Assembly: GCF_019599185.1 (NCBI RefSeq)
Contig: NZ_JAIEUL010000004.1
Location: forward strand, 1 to 64,000
DNA: 64,000 nucleotides
Source: Cryobacterium inferilacus
GTDB lineage: Bacteria; Actinomycetota; Actinomycetes; Actinomycetales; Microbacteriaceae
Direction of reading: 5' to 3'
The notes beneath the pieces are model-generated. The model had not been told where the DNA came from, made no database searches, and saw nothing but the letters and a program-made list of their open reading frames with translations. Below are positions 1 to 8,360 of the stretch, piece after piece. The translations under genes and the position numbers were made by a program. Each line of letters begins with the position of its first letter. Within the stretch, counting starts at the first letter, position 1.

Positions 1-78
1 ACTTAGACATCTCCACTAGAACCGGAGGTTCTCCCTTTTTTCAACCCCGACTGTCACCAACCTGTCGGCTCAGTACAG

Positions 79-381
79 CTAGTCGATGACCTTGAGGTCT
101 TTCCAGAACGCCACGTAACCGCTGTAGTCCTTGCCGACCCGGTCGAAGGAGCTCGGTGTGGGGGTGGGGTAGCTGAAGGCGCCATCGACCACCGACGAGA
201 CGCCGTCCGTGACGGTGAAGTACTGGCACGCGCCCTTCCAGGAGCAGGTGTATGCCGTGTCGGTGGGGGCGAAGAATTCATCCTTGATGCTCGACGGCGG
301 GAAGTACCAGTTGCCCTCGATCTTGATCAGGTCGTTCTCGGGCGCTTCGGCCACGACGGTGCCGTTGAGTACTGCTTTCAT
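79..381 (-). CDS. DUF427 domain protein
   Basis: A 100-residue protein of the DUF427 family, small single-domain beta proteins of unknown biochemical role. Visible family features are the N-terminal KAVLNGTVVAEA strand, the WYFPP segment, the TYTCSWKGAC segment and the AFWKDLKVI end. I chose the ATG at 381 rather than an upstream in-frame start because GAAGGAA lies just upstream of it. The gene is followed by no partner in the window. Family assignment is firm; function is unknown. Confidence 0.88.
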   Translation of the reverse strand: MKAVLNGTVVAEAPENDLIKIEGNWYFPPSSIKDEFFAPTDTAYTCSWKGACQYFTVTDGVSSVVDGAFSYPTPTPSSFDRVGKDYSGYVAFWKDLKVID

Positions 382-573
382 GTCAGATTCCTTCGTTGGG
401 CGGTGCATTGAGGCGGTCTACCAGCTACAGCGGCGTCGACGGGCTCCGTGCCCAACTCTCCTCCGGTACCGCGGTGCAACAGTGGCCGCACGGTGCGCAT
501 TCCCGGCGTGGTGACGTCCCACGACGGTCGAGCGTCCGGCGACCGGGCCGGCGACCGCACCGGGGCCGGCCGG

Positions 574-1149
574 TCAGGCGGGAAAGTCGAAGCTGGTCAG
601 GACGGTGACACCGGTGCCGGGATCCACTGCCGGCGTCTGCGGTGCGGCGCTCGGGGTCTGTGTCGGACCCGGGGCGACGGCGACCCCGGCCAGGGCCTGG
701 CCCGTCTCCGACGCCGCAACCAGGTGCTTCACCGCGCGTTTCAGGCCCACGAAGCTGGCGGCCGCTGCGGCGGCCTCCGGCGAGCAGTGGTCGATCCCGC
801 GGTCGGCGAGGGCGTCGATCACAGCGCCGGCGGTGAGCTGGTCTTCCATCGCGAACCGGATGCTGCCGTCGGCGCGTCGCTCCCCGACCGCGACGACCGC
901 GACCGAGAACCTGTCGCCCTTCTCGGTCTGGCGGGCGAGCGCCCAGTCGGCCACGAGGGCGCTCGTGGCGACGGTGGCGACGATCACGGTGTGGGCGCCG
1001 AGCGTGGTGGCGAAGCCGTGTGCAGCATCCACTGGCGGCAACTCGTCGGCCAGCACGATGACGTCGGCCTCGGCGGCGAGGGCTTGGAAACCAGCCAGGC
1101 CCCAGTCGAATCGGACCTGGTATTTGCTCTGGGGCTGGGCGTCGCTCAC
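574..1149 (-). CDS. 2-phosphosulfolactate phosphatase-like protein (ComB family)
   Basis: A 191-residue protein resembling the ComB family, which hydrolyses 2-phosphosulfolactate in coenzyme M synthesis; many actinobacteria carry homologues although they do not make coenzyme M. Recognisable segments are VRFDWGLAGF near the N-terminus, ADVIVLADELP, VAVGERRADGSIRFAMEDQL in the middle and IDHCSPEA. The C-terminal 40 residues are Pro/Ala/Thr-rich and probably disordered. The actual substrate in this organism is unknown. The gene stands alone, with the next minus-strand gene starting well upstream. Confidence 0.75.
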   Translation of the reverse strand: MSDAQPQSKYQVRFDWGLAGFQALAAEADVIVLADELPPVDAAHGFATTLGAHTVIVATVATSALVADWALARQTEKGDRFSVAVVAVGERRADGSIRFAMEDQLTAGAVIDALADRGIDHCSPEAAAAAASFVGLKRAVKHLVAASETGQALAGVAVAPGPTQTPSAAPQTPAVDPGTGVTVLTSFDFPA

Positions 1150-1249
1150 CCGTTCAGAATACCGGCCGGGGCACGCTCGCGGCCGAAATTCTCGTCACGG
1201 GGCGACACGCGACGGTCGCCCTCGCTCGAGTTGCCCCGGTGCGAACGAC

Positions 1250-2533
1250 TCAGAGCGCGGGCGGCGCCGAGGGGGCGTCGTAGTGGGCCAGGGCCTCGGC
1301 ATCCGTGGCGTGGGTCATCGCCCGGCGGGCGGTGTCGAGGGCGATGACCGGGTCGGCCTCGGCCTCGGCCAGGGCAAGCTGGCGTTCGGCCTCGGCCAGG
1401 CGGGTGCGGGCGTCGGCGCCCACCCGGCCCCGGTTGGCGGTGATGAAGTCGCGGGTGAGGCCGATCTGGCTGCGGGCGGCCAGGCGGGCGCCCACGTAGG
1501 CCTCGCGGGCGTTGTCGCGGCGTAACTGTCGGTTGCGGGCATCGGAGCGGGTGATGTCGAGGCCGTCCATCGCCTTGCGCAGCCGGGCGAGGTCGACGGC
1601 CGGGTCGCTCACCCGGTCGGGCCGGCGCAGCTCGGCCACGACGGCATCCGCGGTGGCGATCACCCGGTTGAGGTCGGCGCTGGCGTCGGACTCATCGTGC
1701 CGGTCGCGCAGGGCACGGGCCTCGGCGAGTTCGGTCTCGGCCCCGGCCAGGGCGGCGCCCAGACTGGCGAAGCCCACGTGCAGCTCGTCTTCGCCGATCT
1801 CGATGGCGTCCAGCAGGGTGGTGGCGGTGAACAGGGCCTGCTCGGCGGCGCTGATCTGGTCGCCGACGGGTTCGGTGGCGCCGTCGGCCAGGCGCACGGC
1901 GGCAGCATCCGCGGCCCGGCGGCCGGCCTCGATGGCGGTGCGGGCGCGCTCGACGTTGCCGCTGAACGGGGCCAGCGCCGCGGTCGAGTAGCTGCGGGCC
2001 AGCCGGGTGAGGGTGGCCGTGCCGCCGGCGAGCCTGTCGGCGGCCCGATCGAGGCGGCGGCGCACCTGGTCGAGCTGCAGCGGCGCGTTCTGCTCGAGCA
2101 CCCGCTTGCTGTCGAACTCGCGGGTCTGCGCGTTGAGCCTGGCGGTGGCCTCGTCGGCGAGGCGGGTGATCTGCTCGGTCCACTGCCGGGTCTCGGCCGC
2201 GGTGTCCGGTTGCGCGTCGTCAAGCTTCTGCTTGAGCGCGAACGCCTCCCGCAACTGCCGCCTGGACACCTCGACCGCAGCGGCGAAGTCGGCCGTGGCC
2301 CGCTCACCGAACTGGGCGATCGCGAAACCGAGCTCGTCGGTGGCGGCCTCGATCAGGTCATCCGCCCGCACCAGGCTGATCGCGGCGGTGCGCGCGCGGT
2401 CGGTCAGCTCGGCGTGTTCGGCGGCACGGATGCGGCGACCCTTGCGCCGGGACGCCGCCACGAACAGCCAGATCACTCCCACAACCACGCCGAGGACGAT
2501 GACGGACGGGAGCCACCACAGAGCATCAGTCAT
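1250..2533 (-). CDS. Single-pass membrane protein like the C-terminal half of actinobacterial TPM-domain proteins
   Basis: A 427-residue protein with one N-terminal membrane segment (about residues 7-27, rich in V, L, I), a basic RRKGRR stop-transfer stretch, then a long Ala/Arg/Glu-rich helical, probably coiled-coil cytoplasmic region. The segments LVRADDLIEAATDELGFAIAQ and FALKQKLDD resemble the region that follows the TPM domain in larger actinobacterial membrane proteins, but no TPM domain is present. It may be a stand-alone version of that region or simply a convergent coiled coil. Function unknown. Confidence 0.7.
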   Translation of the reverse strand: MTDALWWLPSVIVLGVVVGVIWLFVAASRRKGRRIRAAEHAELTDRARTAAISLVRADDLIEAATDELGFAIAQFGERATADFAAAVEVSRRQLREAFALKQKLDDAQPDTAAETRQWTEQITRLADEATARLNAQTREFDSKRVLEQNAPLQLDQVRRRLDRAADRLAGGTATLTRLARSYSTAALAPFSGNVERARTAIEAGRRAADAAAVRLADGATEPVGDQISAAEQALFTATTLLDAIEIGEDELHVGFASLGAALAGAETELAEARALRDRHDESDASADLNRVIATADAVVAELRRPDRVSDPAVDLARLRKAMDGLDITRSDARNRQLRRDNAREAYVGARLAARSQIGLTRDFITANRGRVGADARTRLAEAERQLALAEAEADPVIALDTARRAMTHATDAEALAHYDAPSAPPAL

Positions 2534-2623
2534 GCGGCCATCCTATTCAGCGAAGCTGGCGGAATGGCCGGTGGCGGGCAGTCTCGGGGCGTGTCCGGAA
2601 GGCATCCGGCGGGGCCGGGCGGG

Positions 2624-3073
2624 TCAGGCGCGGCGGCGGTCGTCCGCGCTGGGGCGGCGCATCTGCGCGCGGATCAGGTCGAAGTCGTGCCGGCTGATCT
2701 CCAGCAGACCGCGGCGCAGCTGCCGGCCCCAGTTCGGGTCGTCCCTGGTGAGGTCGAGCACCTTGAGCAGCGGGCGGATCGAGGCGGGCTCGGCATCCGT
2801 GTCGTACTGCACGCGCCGACGCCACGGCCGGTACTCGCTGCCGGAGGCGCCCACCTGCACCACCACGTTGTCGCTGACGTAGCCGATCGCGGTGAACTCG
2901 CGCAGCCGATCGCCCTCGAACTCCGTGCGCGGCGAGTAGTACACCAGGCCGTCGGACTCATTCATGTCTTCGAGCAGCTCGCGGGCGGCGAAGTTCATCT
3001 GCGCCAGGCCCATGGCGACGCTACGCAGCACATACTCCTGCTGCACCACCCCGAGCCAGTACCGAATCGCCAC
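2624..3073 (-). CDS. EVE domain protein
   Basis: A 149-residue EVE-domain (PUA-like) protein; the family is thought to bind modified nucleic-acid bases. It shows IRYWLGVV at the start, the SDGLVYYSPRTEF segment, LREFTAIGYV, YRPWRRRVQYD, and the C-terminal DPNWGRQLRRGLLEISRHDFDLI that is typical of the family. I place the start at the GTG at 3073, which gives the usual MAIRYW-like beginning; upstream in-frame starts add non-conserved residues and run into the divergent gene. No clear Shine-Dalgarno is seen, so leaderless translation is possible. Confidence 0.85.
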   Translation of the reverse strand: MAIRYWLGVVQQEYVLRSVAMGLAQMNFAARELLEDMNESDGLVYYSPRTEFEGDRLREFTAIGYVSDNVVVQVGASGSEYRPWRRRVQYDTDAEPASIRPLLKVLDLTRDDPNWGRQLRRGLLEISRHDFDLIRAQMRRPSADDRRRA

Positions 3074-3117
3074 GGTACTAGTTGTACTGCATCGCCCCGA
3101 CAGCACAGACTGAGTGC

Positions 3118-3669
3118 ATGCGCGTACTGCTGAAAGAGATCCTCGATTGCCCGCCGGATGCCGCGTGGCGGGCGTTGGCCAGCCCCGCCGTGTTCCGTGA
3201 GGTGAGCGGCCCGCTGATGAGCGTGCAGTCGCTGGAAGCCACCGGGTTCCCCACCACCTGGACGCCGGGCGAGCACCCCGTCAGCATGAGCGGGCTGGGG
3301 GTGGTGCCGCTGGGCGAGCAGATGATCCGGCTGGAGATGGGCACCACCAAGAAGGGCGTGCGCATCGTGCACGACACCGGCAACGGCGTCTCAGGGGCGA
3401 TGAAGGCGATCACGCACTGGGACCACCGGATGGCCATCTCGCCCGACCCGGCCGGCACCGGCAAGACCCTGTACCGCGACCAGCTGATCTTCTCCGCGGG
3501 ACCGGCGACCCTCGCCGTCTGGCCGGGCCTGTGGGCGTTCTGGCAACTGCGGATGCTGCGGCTGAAGGCCCTGGCCCCCTCCTGGCGGTACGACCTGGGC
3601 GCGGACGATCCCGCCTTCGTCGCCGCCGGTGCGGCTGAGGGCTCCGGAGAGGTCAACGGGATAGCCTGA
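3118..3669 (+). CDS. Conserved hypothetical protein, SRPBCC-like fold
   Basis: A 183-residue protein. The opening MRVLLKEILDCPPDAAWRAL followed by SPAVFREVSGPLM resembles the first strand and helix of SRPBCC/START-fold proteins, which bind hydrophobic ligands, and the ITHWDHRMAIS...TLYRDQL stretch would fit the later strands. A Trp-rich helix (LAVWPGLWAFWQLRMLRLKALAP) would be the long C-terminal helix. It starts close to the divergent EVE gene and ends 3 bases before the DUF1684 gene, so the two are probably one operon. Function unknown. Confidence 0.65.
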   Translation: MRVLLKEILDCPPDAAWRALASPAVFREVSGPLMSVQSLEATGFPTTWTPGEHPVSMSGLGVVPLGEQMIRLEMGTTKKGVRIVHDTGNGVSGAMKAITHWDHRMAISPDPAGTGKTLYRDQLIFSAGPATLAVWPGLWAFWQLRMLRLKALAPSWRYDLGADDPAFVAAGAAEGSGEVNGIA

Positions 3670-3672
3670 ACC

Positions 3673-4308
3673 ATGAGCACAACCATCGGAGCCCTGCAGA
3701 TCGCCGACTGGCGCCGCCGCGTGTTCGGACTGTACGGCGGGGTGCGGCAGCTGAGCGTGCGCACACCCTCGGCCGGCCACGAACTGTGGCGCTCCGGGCG
3801 GGACGAACTGTTCGCCGGGCATCCGGCCTCCCCGCTGCTGCCGGACGACCGGGCCGCGTTCACCGGGCTCACCGTGTCGGCCTACGACCCGGACTGGCGG
3901 TTCGAGGTGGAGGTGCACCGCGCGCCGGAGCCGCACCGCATCAAGGTGGAGACCGGCACCGACGGCGTCGTGCCGTTCGACCTGATCGGCACCGTGCGGC
4001 TGCCCTACATCGGCTCGCTCGACGTCTGGCGACTGGCCAGCTACGGCGGCGGCCTGTTCCTGCCGCTGAAAGACGGCCTGGCCGGCAAGTCCGGCGGCAC
4101 CTACGGCGGCGGCCGGTACCTGTTGGACACCATCAAGGGCGCCGACCTCGGCCCGGGCGTCGGTGACGACAGCCTGATCCTCGACTTCAACTTCGCCTAC
4201 AACCCGTCCTGCGCGTACGACCCGATGTGGGCCTGCCCGCTGCCGCAGGCCGGCAACATCGTTTCGGTCGAGATCCCGGTCGGCGAGCTCTACACACCCA
4301 GGGACTAG
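3673..4308 (+). CDS. DUF1684 domain protein
   Basis: A 211-residue DUF1684 protein. The family hallmark is the C-terminal DFNFAYNPSCAYDPMWACP motif (about residues 170-190), with its paired cysteines, followed by NIVSVEIPVGE; the central TYGGGRYLLDT segment also fits. The WRRRVFGLY start matches the N-terminal helix of the family. The gene follows the SRPBCC-like gene with a 3-base gap, suggesting co-transcription. The biochemical function of DUF1684 is not established. Confidence 0.9.
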   Translation: MSTTIGALQIADWRRRVFGLYGGVRQLSVRTPSAGHELWRSGRDELFAGHPASPLLPDDRAAFTGLTVSAYDPDWRFEVEVHRAPEPHRIKVETGTDGVVPFDLIGTVRLPYIGSLDVWRLASYGGGLFLPLKDGLAGKSGGTYGGGRYLLDTIKGADLGPGVGDDSLILDFNFAYNPSCAYDPMWACPLPQAGNIVSVEIPVGELYTPRD

Positions 4309-4622
4309 AGTCCGAAGCCCCGGTCAGAGCGGCATTCCGGTTGGTTTCGGGTGGTTGGCTTGACAGCATCCGCTAGAGTGGACCTACTTGTGAGTTCGTA
4401 GTTGCGCTCACTGCGTCGTAGAACGCCCTCTTCTTATTGATGGCCGTCTCGCCCGAGTATGACTCGTTGCTGGCGGCCCGCTCGATTTCCGAATGAAACC
4501 TTCTTACGGCGAACGGATGTGCCCATCGGCACCTTCGCCATGTGAATCCTCCTGGCTCCGGCCGCACGCTTCGTGCGTCAACCGGTTCGAGCGAGGAGAC
4601 TGATGCCCCGAAAGGCACCACT
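4309..4622 (+). promoter_or_regulatory. Long leader of the DEAD-box helicase gene
   Basis: About 310 bases with no convincing gene of its own. It holds an AGGAG-like site followed by an ATG at 4603 that is out of frame with the helicase, plus a very short frame (GTG at 4519, stop at 4543, reading MPIGTFAM). Together with the helicase's cold-shock type of function, this suggests a regulated 5' untranslated region, but no named riboswitch or thermometer is recognised. Confidence 0.35.
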
Positions 4623-6161
4623 TTGTCTGAAACTTCCTTTGGCGCGCTTGGCGTGCCCGCTCCCCTCGTTGCCGTGCTCACCTCGCAGGGCATCGACAGC
4701 CCGTTCCCGATTCAGGTCGACACCCTGCCCGACACCCTCAAGGGCCGCGACGTCCTGGGCCGCGGTAAGACCGGCTCCGGCAAGACCCTCGCGTTCTCCA
4801 TCCCGATGGTGTCCCGCCTCGGCGGCAAGCTCGCCGGCGGCAAGCGTCGCCCCGGTCGCCCGCTCGGCCTGATCCTCGCGCCGACCCGTGAGCTCGCCAC
4901 CCAGATCACCGCGGCGCTCACCCCGCTCGCCGAGGCCTACGGCCTCAACACCACCACCATCTTCGGTGGCGTCTCGCAGAACCGTCAGGTCGCCGCGCTC
5001 AAGGCCGGCGTCGACATCGTCGTGGCCTGCCCCGGCCGCCTCGAAGACCTCATGAAGCAGGGCTTCGTCAACCTCGACTCCGTCGAGATCACCGTGCTCG
5101 ACGAGGCCGACCACATGGCCGACCTGGGCTTCCTGCCCGTCGTCACGCGCATCCTGGACAAGACCCCGTCCAGCGGCCAGCGCCTGCTGTTCTCGGCCAC
5201 GCTCGACAACGGCGTGGACAAGATCGTGCGTCGCTTCCTGCACAACGAGGTTCTGCACTCGGTCGACGAGGCCACCAGCCACGTCTCCGCGATGACCCAC
5301 CACGTGTTCGAGGTCGACGGCGCCGACAGCAAGAAGGAGCTCATCGAGAAGCTCGCTTCGGGCAGCGGCCGCCGCATTCTGTTCATGCGCACCAAGCACC
5401 ACGCCAAGAAGCTGGCCAAGGCGCTGACGGATGCGGGTATCCCCTCCGTCGACCTGCACGGCAACCTCTCGCAGGTGGCCCGTGACCGCAACCTCGCCGC
5501 GTTCAGCGCCGGCGACGTGAAGGTTCTCGTCGCCACCGACGTCGCCGCCCGTGGCGTGCACGTGGACGACATCGAACTCGTCATCCACGTGGACCCGCCC
5601 GCAGAGCACAAGGCGTACCTGCACCGCTCGGGCCGCACCGCCCGCGCCGGCAGCGCCGGTGACGTCGTCACCATCGTGCTGCCCGCCCAGAAGCGCGACA
5701 CCGACCAGCTGCTGCGCAAGGCCGCCATCACGGTGACCCCGCAGCGCGTCAACGCCGGCTCCCCCGCCGTCGTCGCCCTCACCGGTGACGTGGCCGCGTA
5801 CGTCAAGCCCGTTCCCCGTGTCGAGCAGCCGCAGGGCCAGTCGCAGGGCGGCCGCTCGCAGGGCGCCAACGCCCAGCGCAAGCGCGTCAACCGTGACGAC
5901 CGTGACAACGGCGGCCGCGGCTCGCGCGACTCCGGCGGACGTGGCGGACGCAGCGGCGACGCCGTTGCCGCCGGCGGCGCCCGTCGCGAGCGCTCCGAAC
6001 GCCCGGCCTCCGGCGGTCGTGGCAACGCGCCCCGCACCTCGGGCTCCGGCACCGGCGGCTCGGGTCGCTCCGGCGGCCTGCAGGTCGGCGGACTGGTTCG
6101 CGGCGGCGGCTCCACCGGTGGCGGCGCCCGCCGTTCGGCTCCGCGCCGCGCGCAGGGCTAG
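4623..6161 (+). CDS. DEAD/DEAH-box RNA helicase
   Basis: An ATP-dependent RNA helicase of about 512 residues, probably acting in RNA remodelling or ribosome assembly. Motifs in order: Q-motif region FPIQ, Walker A GKTGSGKT, PTRELA, GG, TPGR variant CPGR, DEAD variant DEAD in VLDEADHMAD, SAT, then in domain 2 LFMRTKHHAK, ATDVAARG and HRSGRTARAG. The C-terminal 110 residues are a Gly/Arg/Ser-rich disordered tail, typical of RNA-binding RGG regions. I place the start at TTG 4623 (LSETSFGALG) with AAAGG 7 bases upstream; a GTG at 4542 is the alternative. The better-spaced ATG at 4603 is out of frame, which is odd. Confidence 0.93.
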   Translation: MSETSFGALGVPAPLVAVLTSQGIDSPFPIQVDTLPDTLKGRDVLGRGKTGSGKTLAFSIPMVSRLGGKLAGGKRRPGRPLGLILAPTRELATQITAALTPLAEAYGLNTTTIFGGVSQNRQVAALKAGVDIVVACPGRLEDLMKQGFVNLDSVEITVLDEADHMADLGFLPVVTRILDKTPSSGQRLLFSATLDNGVDKIVRRFLHNEVLHSVDEATSHVSAMTHHVFEVDGADSKKELIEKLASGSGRRILFMRTKHHAKKLAKALTDAGIPSVDLHGNLSQVARDRNLAAFSAGDVKVLVATDVAARGVHVDDIELVIHVDPPAEHKAYLHRSGRTARAGSAGDVVTIVLPAQKRDTDQLLRKAAITVTPQRVNAGSPAVVALTGDVAAYVKPVPRVEQPQGQSQGGRSQGANAQRKRVNRDDRDNGGRGSRDSGGRGGRSGDAVAAGGARRERSERPASGGRGNAPRTSGSGTGGSGRSGGLQVGGLVRGGGSTGGGARRSAPRRAQG

Positions 6162-6194
6162 TCAGCCCCGCAGCATCCGCTCTCTGCACCACCC

Positions 6195-6232
6195 GCGAAC
6201 GGGCCGGCTCTTCCTGGAGTCGGCCCGTTCGC
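6195..6232 (+). terminator. Strong hairpin after the helicase gene
   Basis: A perfect 12-bp inverted repeat (GCGAACGGGCCG / CGGCCCGTTCGC), extending inward with three more pairs and a G-T pair around a 6-base loop, 33 bases after the helicase stop. There is only a weak T-run after it, as is common in high-GC actinobacteria. Confidence 0.7.
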
Positions 6233-6252
6233 CGGTTAACCCGGTTCGGGAG

Positions 6253-6344
6253 GCATAACTCCTGCTGGATTTCCCGCCGCCTCAGGTCCGCCGCATGATT
6301 CCGGGGCCGTACCGGCGCATCCGTGAAAATTGCAGGAGTTATGC
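6253..6344. repeat. 92-bp inverted-end repeat, copy 1
   Basis: A 92-bp unit whose ends are perfect 13-base inverted repeats (GCATAACTCCTGC at the left, GCAGGAGTTATGC at the right). The interior is closely similar to copy 2 (for example the TTCCCGC.GCCTC and GATTCCGGGG stretches). No protein is encoded. It looks like a small palindromic or MITE-like intergenic repeat. Confidence 0.75.
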
Positions 6345-6467
6345 ACGCCGACGATCAGGCACCGGGTAGGTCGCTCGCCCGTTTGCTGGTCGCTCGCCCC
6401 CTGATCCTTGGTCCGACCTCGGGCTCGTTTGCCGCCGCCGCGTGCCGCAGTCAATCGGCGGCGGCGA

Positions 6468-6559
6468 GCACAACTCCTGCTAGATTTCCCGCTGCCTCGG
6501 GGCCGCCGCATAATTCCGGGGGCGGATCGGCGGATCCGCAGAGATTGCAGGAGTTATGC
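6468..6559. repeat. 92-bp inverted-end repeat, copy 2
   Basis: Second copy, exactly the same length and orientation as the first, with ends GCACAACTCCTGC and GCAGGAGTTATGC (one mismatch between arms). The two copies are separated by 123 bases of non-coding sequence. A degenerate half-end is also visible at 21644-21656 (GCAGGAGTTGTAC). Confidence 0.75.
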
Positions 6560-6641
6560 TCAGCGACGCCGAGGGAGGCCGCATCGGCCCGAGGCGCGGG
6601 GGTGGTTCGGCGGGGTCGGTGGCCTCGCGTAGGGTCGAAGT

Positions 6642-7133
6642 ATGAACACCACCGTTGTTGTTCGGCCCGTCACCGAGACGGATGCCGACAGCCTGGGCCG
6701 CGTGCACGCGGCTTGCTGGCACGAATCCTATGACCACATCCTGAGCCGGGCTGCGCTGTCGCAGCTGCATCCGGAGCGTCTCGCCCAAATGTGGCGCCGT
6801 TTCTCGGTGCAGGGCCCCGGCTACCGCCACGTCGTGGCCGAGCTCGACGGCGAGATCGTCGGCTTCGCCGGCAGCGGCCCCGGGCGCGATGCCGGCGCCC
6901 CGACCGAGCACGAGCTGTACTTCATCTACCTGCTCGCCGACCACCAGGGCAGCGGCATCGGCCAGGCCCTCTTCGACGCGGTCGTCGACCCGGGCCCCAC
7001 CTACCTCTGGGTCGCGGCCGACAACCCGCGCGCGCACCGGTTCTACGCCCGCAACGGCTACCTGCCCGACGGCCAGGAGCGCACCGAAGAGGTGCTCGGC
7101 GAGCCGTTCCGCGAGGTGCGGCTGGAGCGCTGA
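6642..7133 (+). CDS. GNAT-family N-acetyltransferase
   Basis: A 163-residue GCN5-related acetyltransferase, expected to transfer an acetyl group from acetyl-CoA to an amine. The N-terminal VVRPVTETDADSLGRVHAACW is the first strand-helix, FAGSGPGR is a strand, LYFIYLLADHQGSGIGQALFD contains the acetyl-CoA pyrophosphate loop (consensus Q/RxxGxG/A), and AADNPRAHRFYARNGY is the typical C-terminal segment. ATG start at 6642; no strong ribosome site. The substrate cannot be deduced. It lies downstream of the 92-bp repeats. Confidence 0.9.
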   Translation: MNTTVVVRPVTETDADSLGRVHAACWHESYDHILSRAALSQLHPERLAQMWRRFSVQGPGYRHVVAELDGEIVGFAGSGPGRDAGAPTEHELYFIYLLADHQGSGIGQALFDAVVDPGPTYLWVAADNPRAHRFYARNGYLPDGQERTEEVLGEPFREVRLER

Positions 7134-7185
7134 CCGCACCCGTCCCCGCGGCCCGAGCCGGCCGCAGCCCGATTCCGCCCGGCGG

Positions 7186-7253
7186 GGTCGGGCTGTGCTG
7201 CACGCGGTCGCGGCCGGTCGGGCTGTGCTGCACGCGGTCGCGGCCGGTCGGGC
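7186..7253. repeat. 30-bp tandem direct repeat, 2.3 copies
   Basis: Units at 7186-7215 and 7216-7245 are identical 30-mers (beginning GGTCGGGCTGTGCTGCACG), followed by 8 bases of a third unit. They lie in the non-coding gap between the GNAT and nucleoside hydrolase genes. The repeats carry no obvious promoter. Confidence 0.85.
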
Positions 7254-7393
7254 CGGCGCCGCTCACGGCTCGCGGGCTGGGGTGCCGCACAGCTCGCGGC
7301 CGGCTGGGCGCCGCCGCACCCGTTCTCGGCAGGCTGCACCGGCGCATCCGGTGCCCTGAAACGGGCCAACGGCCGGTCCCCTAAAATCGAGGG

Positions 7394-8350
7394 ATGCCCA
7401 CGATTCCTGTCATTCTCGACGTCGACACCGGCGTTGATGACGCCCTCGCCATCCTGTTCGCCGTCGCCCACCCCGACATCGAGGTGCTTGGCATCAGCTG
7501 CGTCGCCGGCAACGCCTCGCTCGAACGCGTGGTGGAGAACACCCTGCGCATCCTCGACGTCGCCGACGCACCCCAGATCCCCGTGGCCGCCGGCGCCCGC
7601 CGCCCGCTGATCTCACCGGCCCGCAGCGCCTCGCACGTGCACGGTGAGGGCGGCCTCGGCACCGTGCACCTGCCGCCGGGCGAGCGCACCCCGGAGCCGG
7701 TGAACGCCGTCGAGCTGATGCGCCGGCTGATCACCGACAGCCCCCGCCCGGTGACCATCGTGGCGCTGGCCCCGCAGACCAACCTGGCGCTGCTGCTGCG
7801 CCAGTACCCCGACCTGGCCGAGAACATCGACCGGATCGTGTTCATGGGCGGCTCGGCCAGCGTGGGCAACGCCACCGCCGTGGCCGAGTTCAACGTCTGG
7901 CACGACCCCGAGGCGGCGGCGATCGTGCTGGATGCGGGCATCCCCACGTTCATGTACGGGCTGGATGTCTTCAACCAGGTGAGCGTGGAGAGGTCGGTGG
8001 CCGCCGCGCTCGAGGCCGGTGACTCGGCGTACGGCCGGGTGGTGGGCGCGCTGCTCGCCAACCGGGTGGCCCGCAGCGAGACCAGCGTGGCCGAGTACAG
8101 CGGCCTGATCGGCGACGCCGGCGCGATCTGCGCGCTCGTGGCCCCGGATGCCCTCACCACCCGGCTGTTGCCCGTGCGGGTGGAGCTGACCGGTTACGGC
8201 CGCGGCCAGACCATCGTGGACCAGCGGCGTGGCCGGGGCGAGGACAGCCTGCACGGCACGGTCGGCGGCTGGGAGGTGGCGGAGGTGGCCCTGGACGTGG
8301 ACGCGCCGCGCTTCACCCGCCTGTTCCTCGACACCCTGGGCCTCGGCTAG
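7394..8350 (+). CDS. Inosine/uridine-preferring nucleoside hydrolase
   Basis: A 318-residue nucleoside hydrolase (IunH/RihA-C family) that splits the N-glycosidic bond of ribonucleosides for salvage of base and ribose. The N-terminal DVDTGVDDALA at residues 9-19 is the calcium-binding aspartate cluster of the family; VAAGARRPL, HGEGGLG, the IVALAPQTNLALLL stretch and FMGGSA are further family segments, and the NVWHDPEAA motif carries the later Asp. The length is normal for the family. ATG start at 7394. Base preference cannot be read from sequence. Confidence 0.93.
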   Translation: MPTIPVILDVDTGVDDALAILFAVAHPDIEVLGISCVAGNASLERVVENTLRILDVADAPQIPVAAGARRPLISPARSASHVHGEGGLGTVHLPPGERTPEPVNAVELMRRLITDSPRPVTIVALAPQTNLALLLRQYPDLAENIDRIVFMGGSASVGNATAVAEFNVWHDPEAAAIVLDAGIPTFMYGLDVFNQVSVERSVAAALEAGDSAYGRVVGALLANRVARSETSVAEYSGLIGDAGAICALVAPDALTTRLLPVRVELTGYGRGQTIVDQRRGRGEDSLHGTVGGWEVAEVALDVDAPRFTRLFLDTLGLG

Positions 8351-8360
8351 GCCGACGAGG

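Noticed and set aside
4603-4872. Separate gene in the alternative frame at the helicase 5' end
   Set aside because: After the first residues it is Pro/Arg/Ser-rich shadow sequence of the helicase; only the ATG and ribosome site are notable.
7186-7253. CRISPR array
   Set aside because: The repeats are directly adjacent with no spacers, only two full copies, and no cas genes are in the window.
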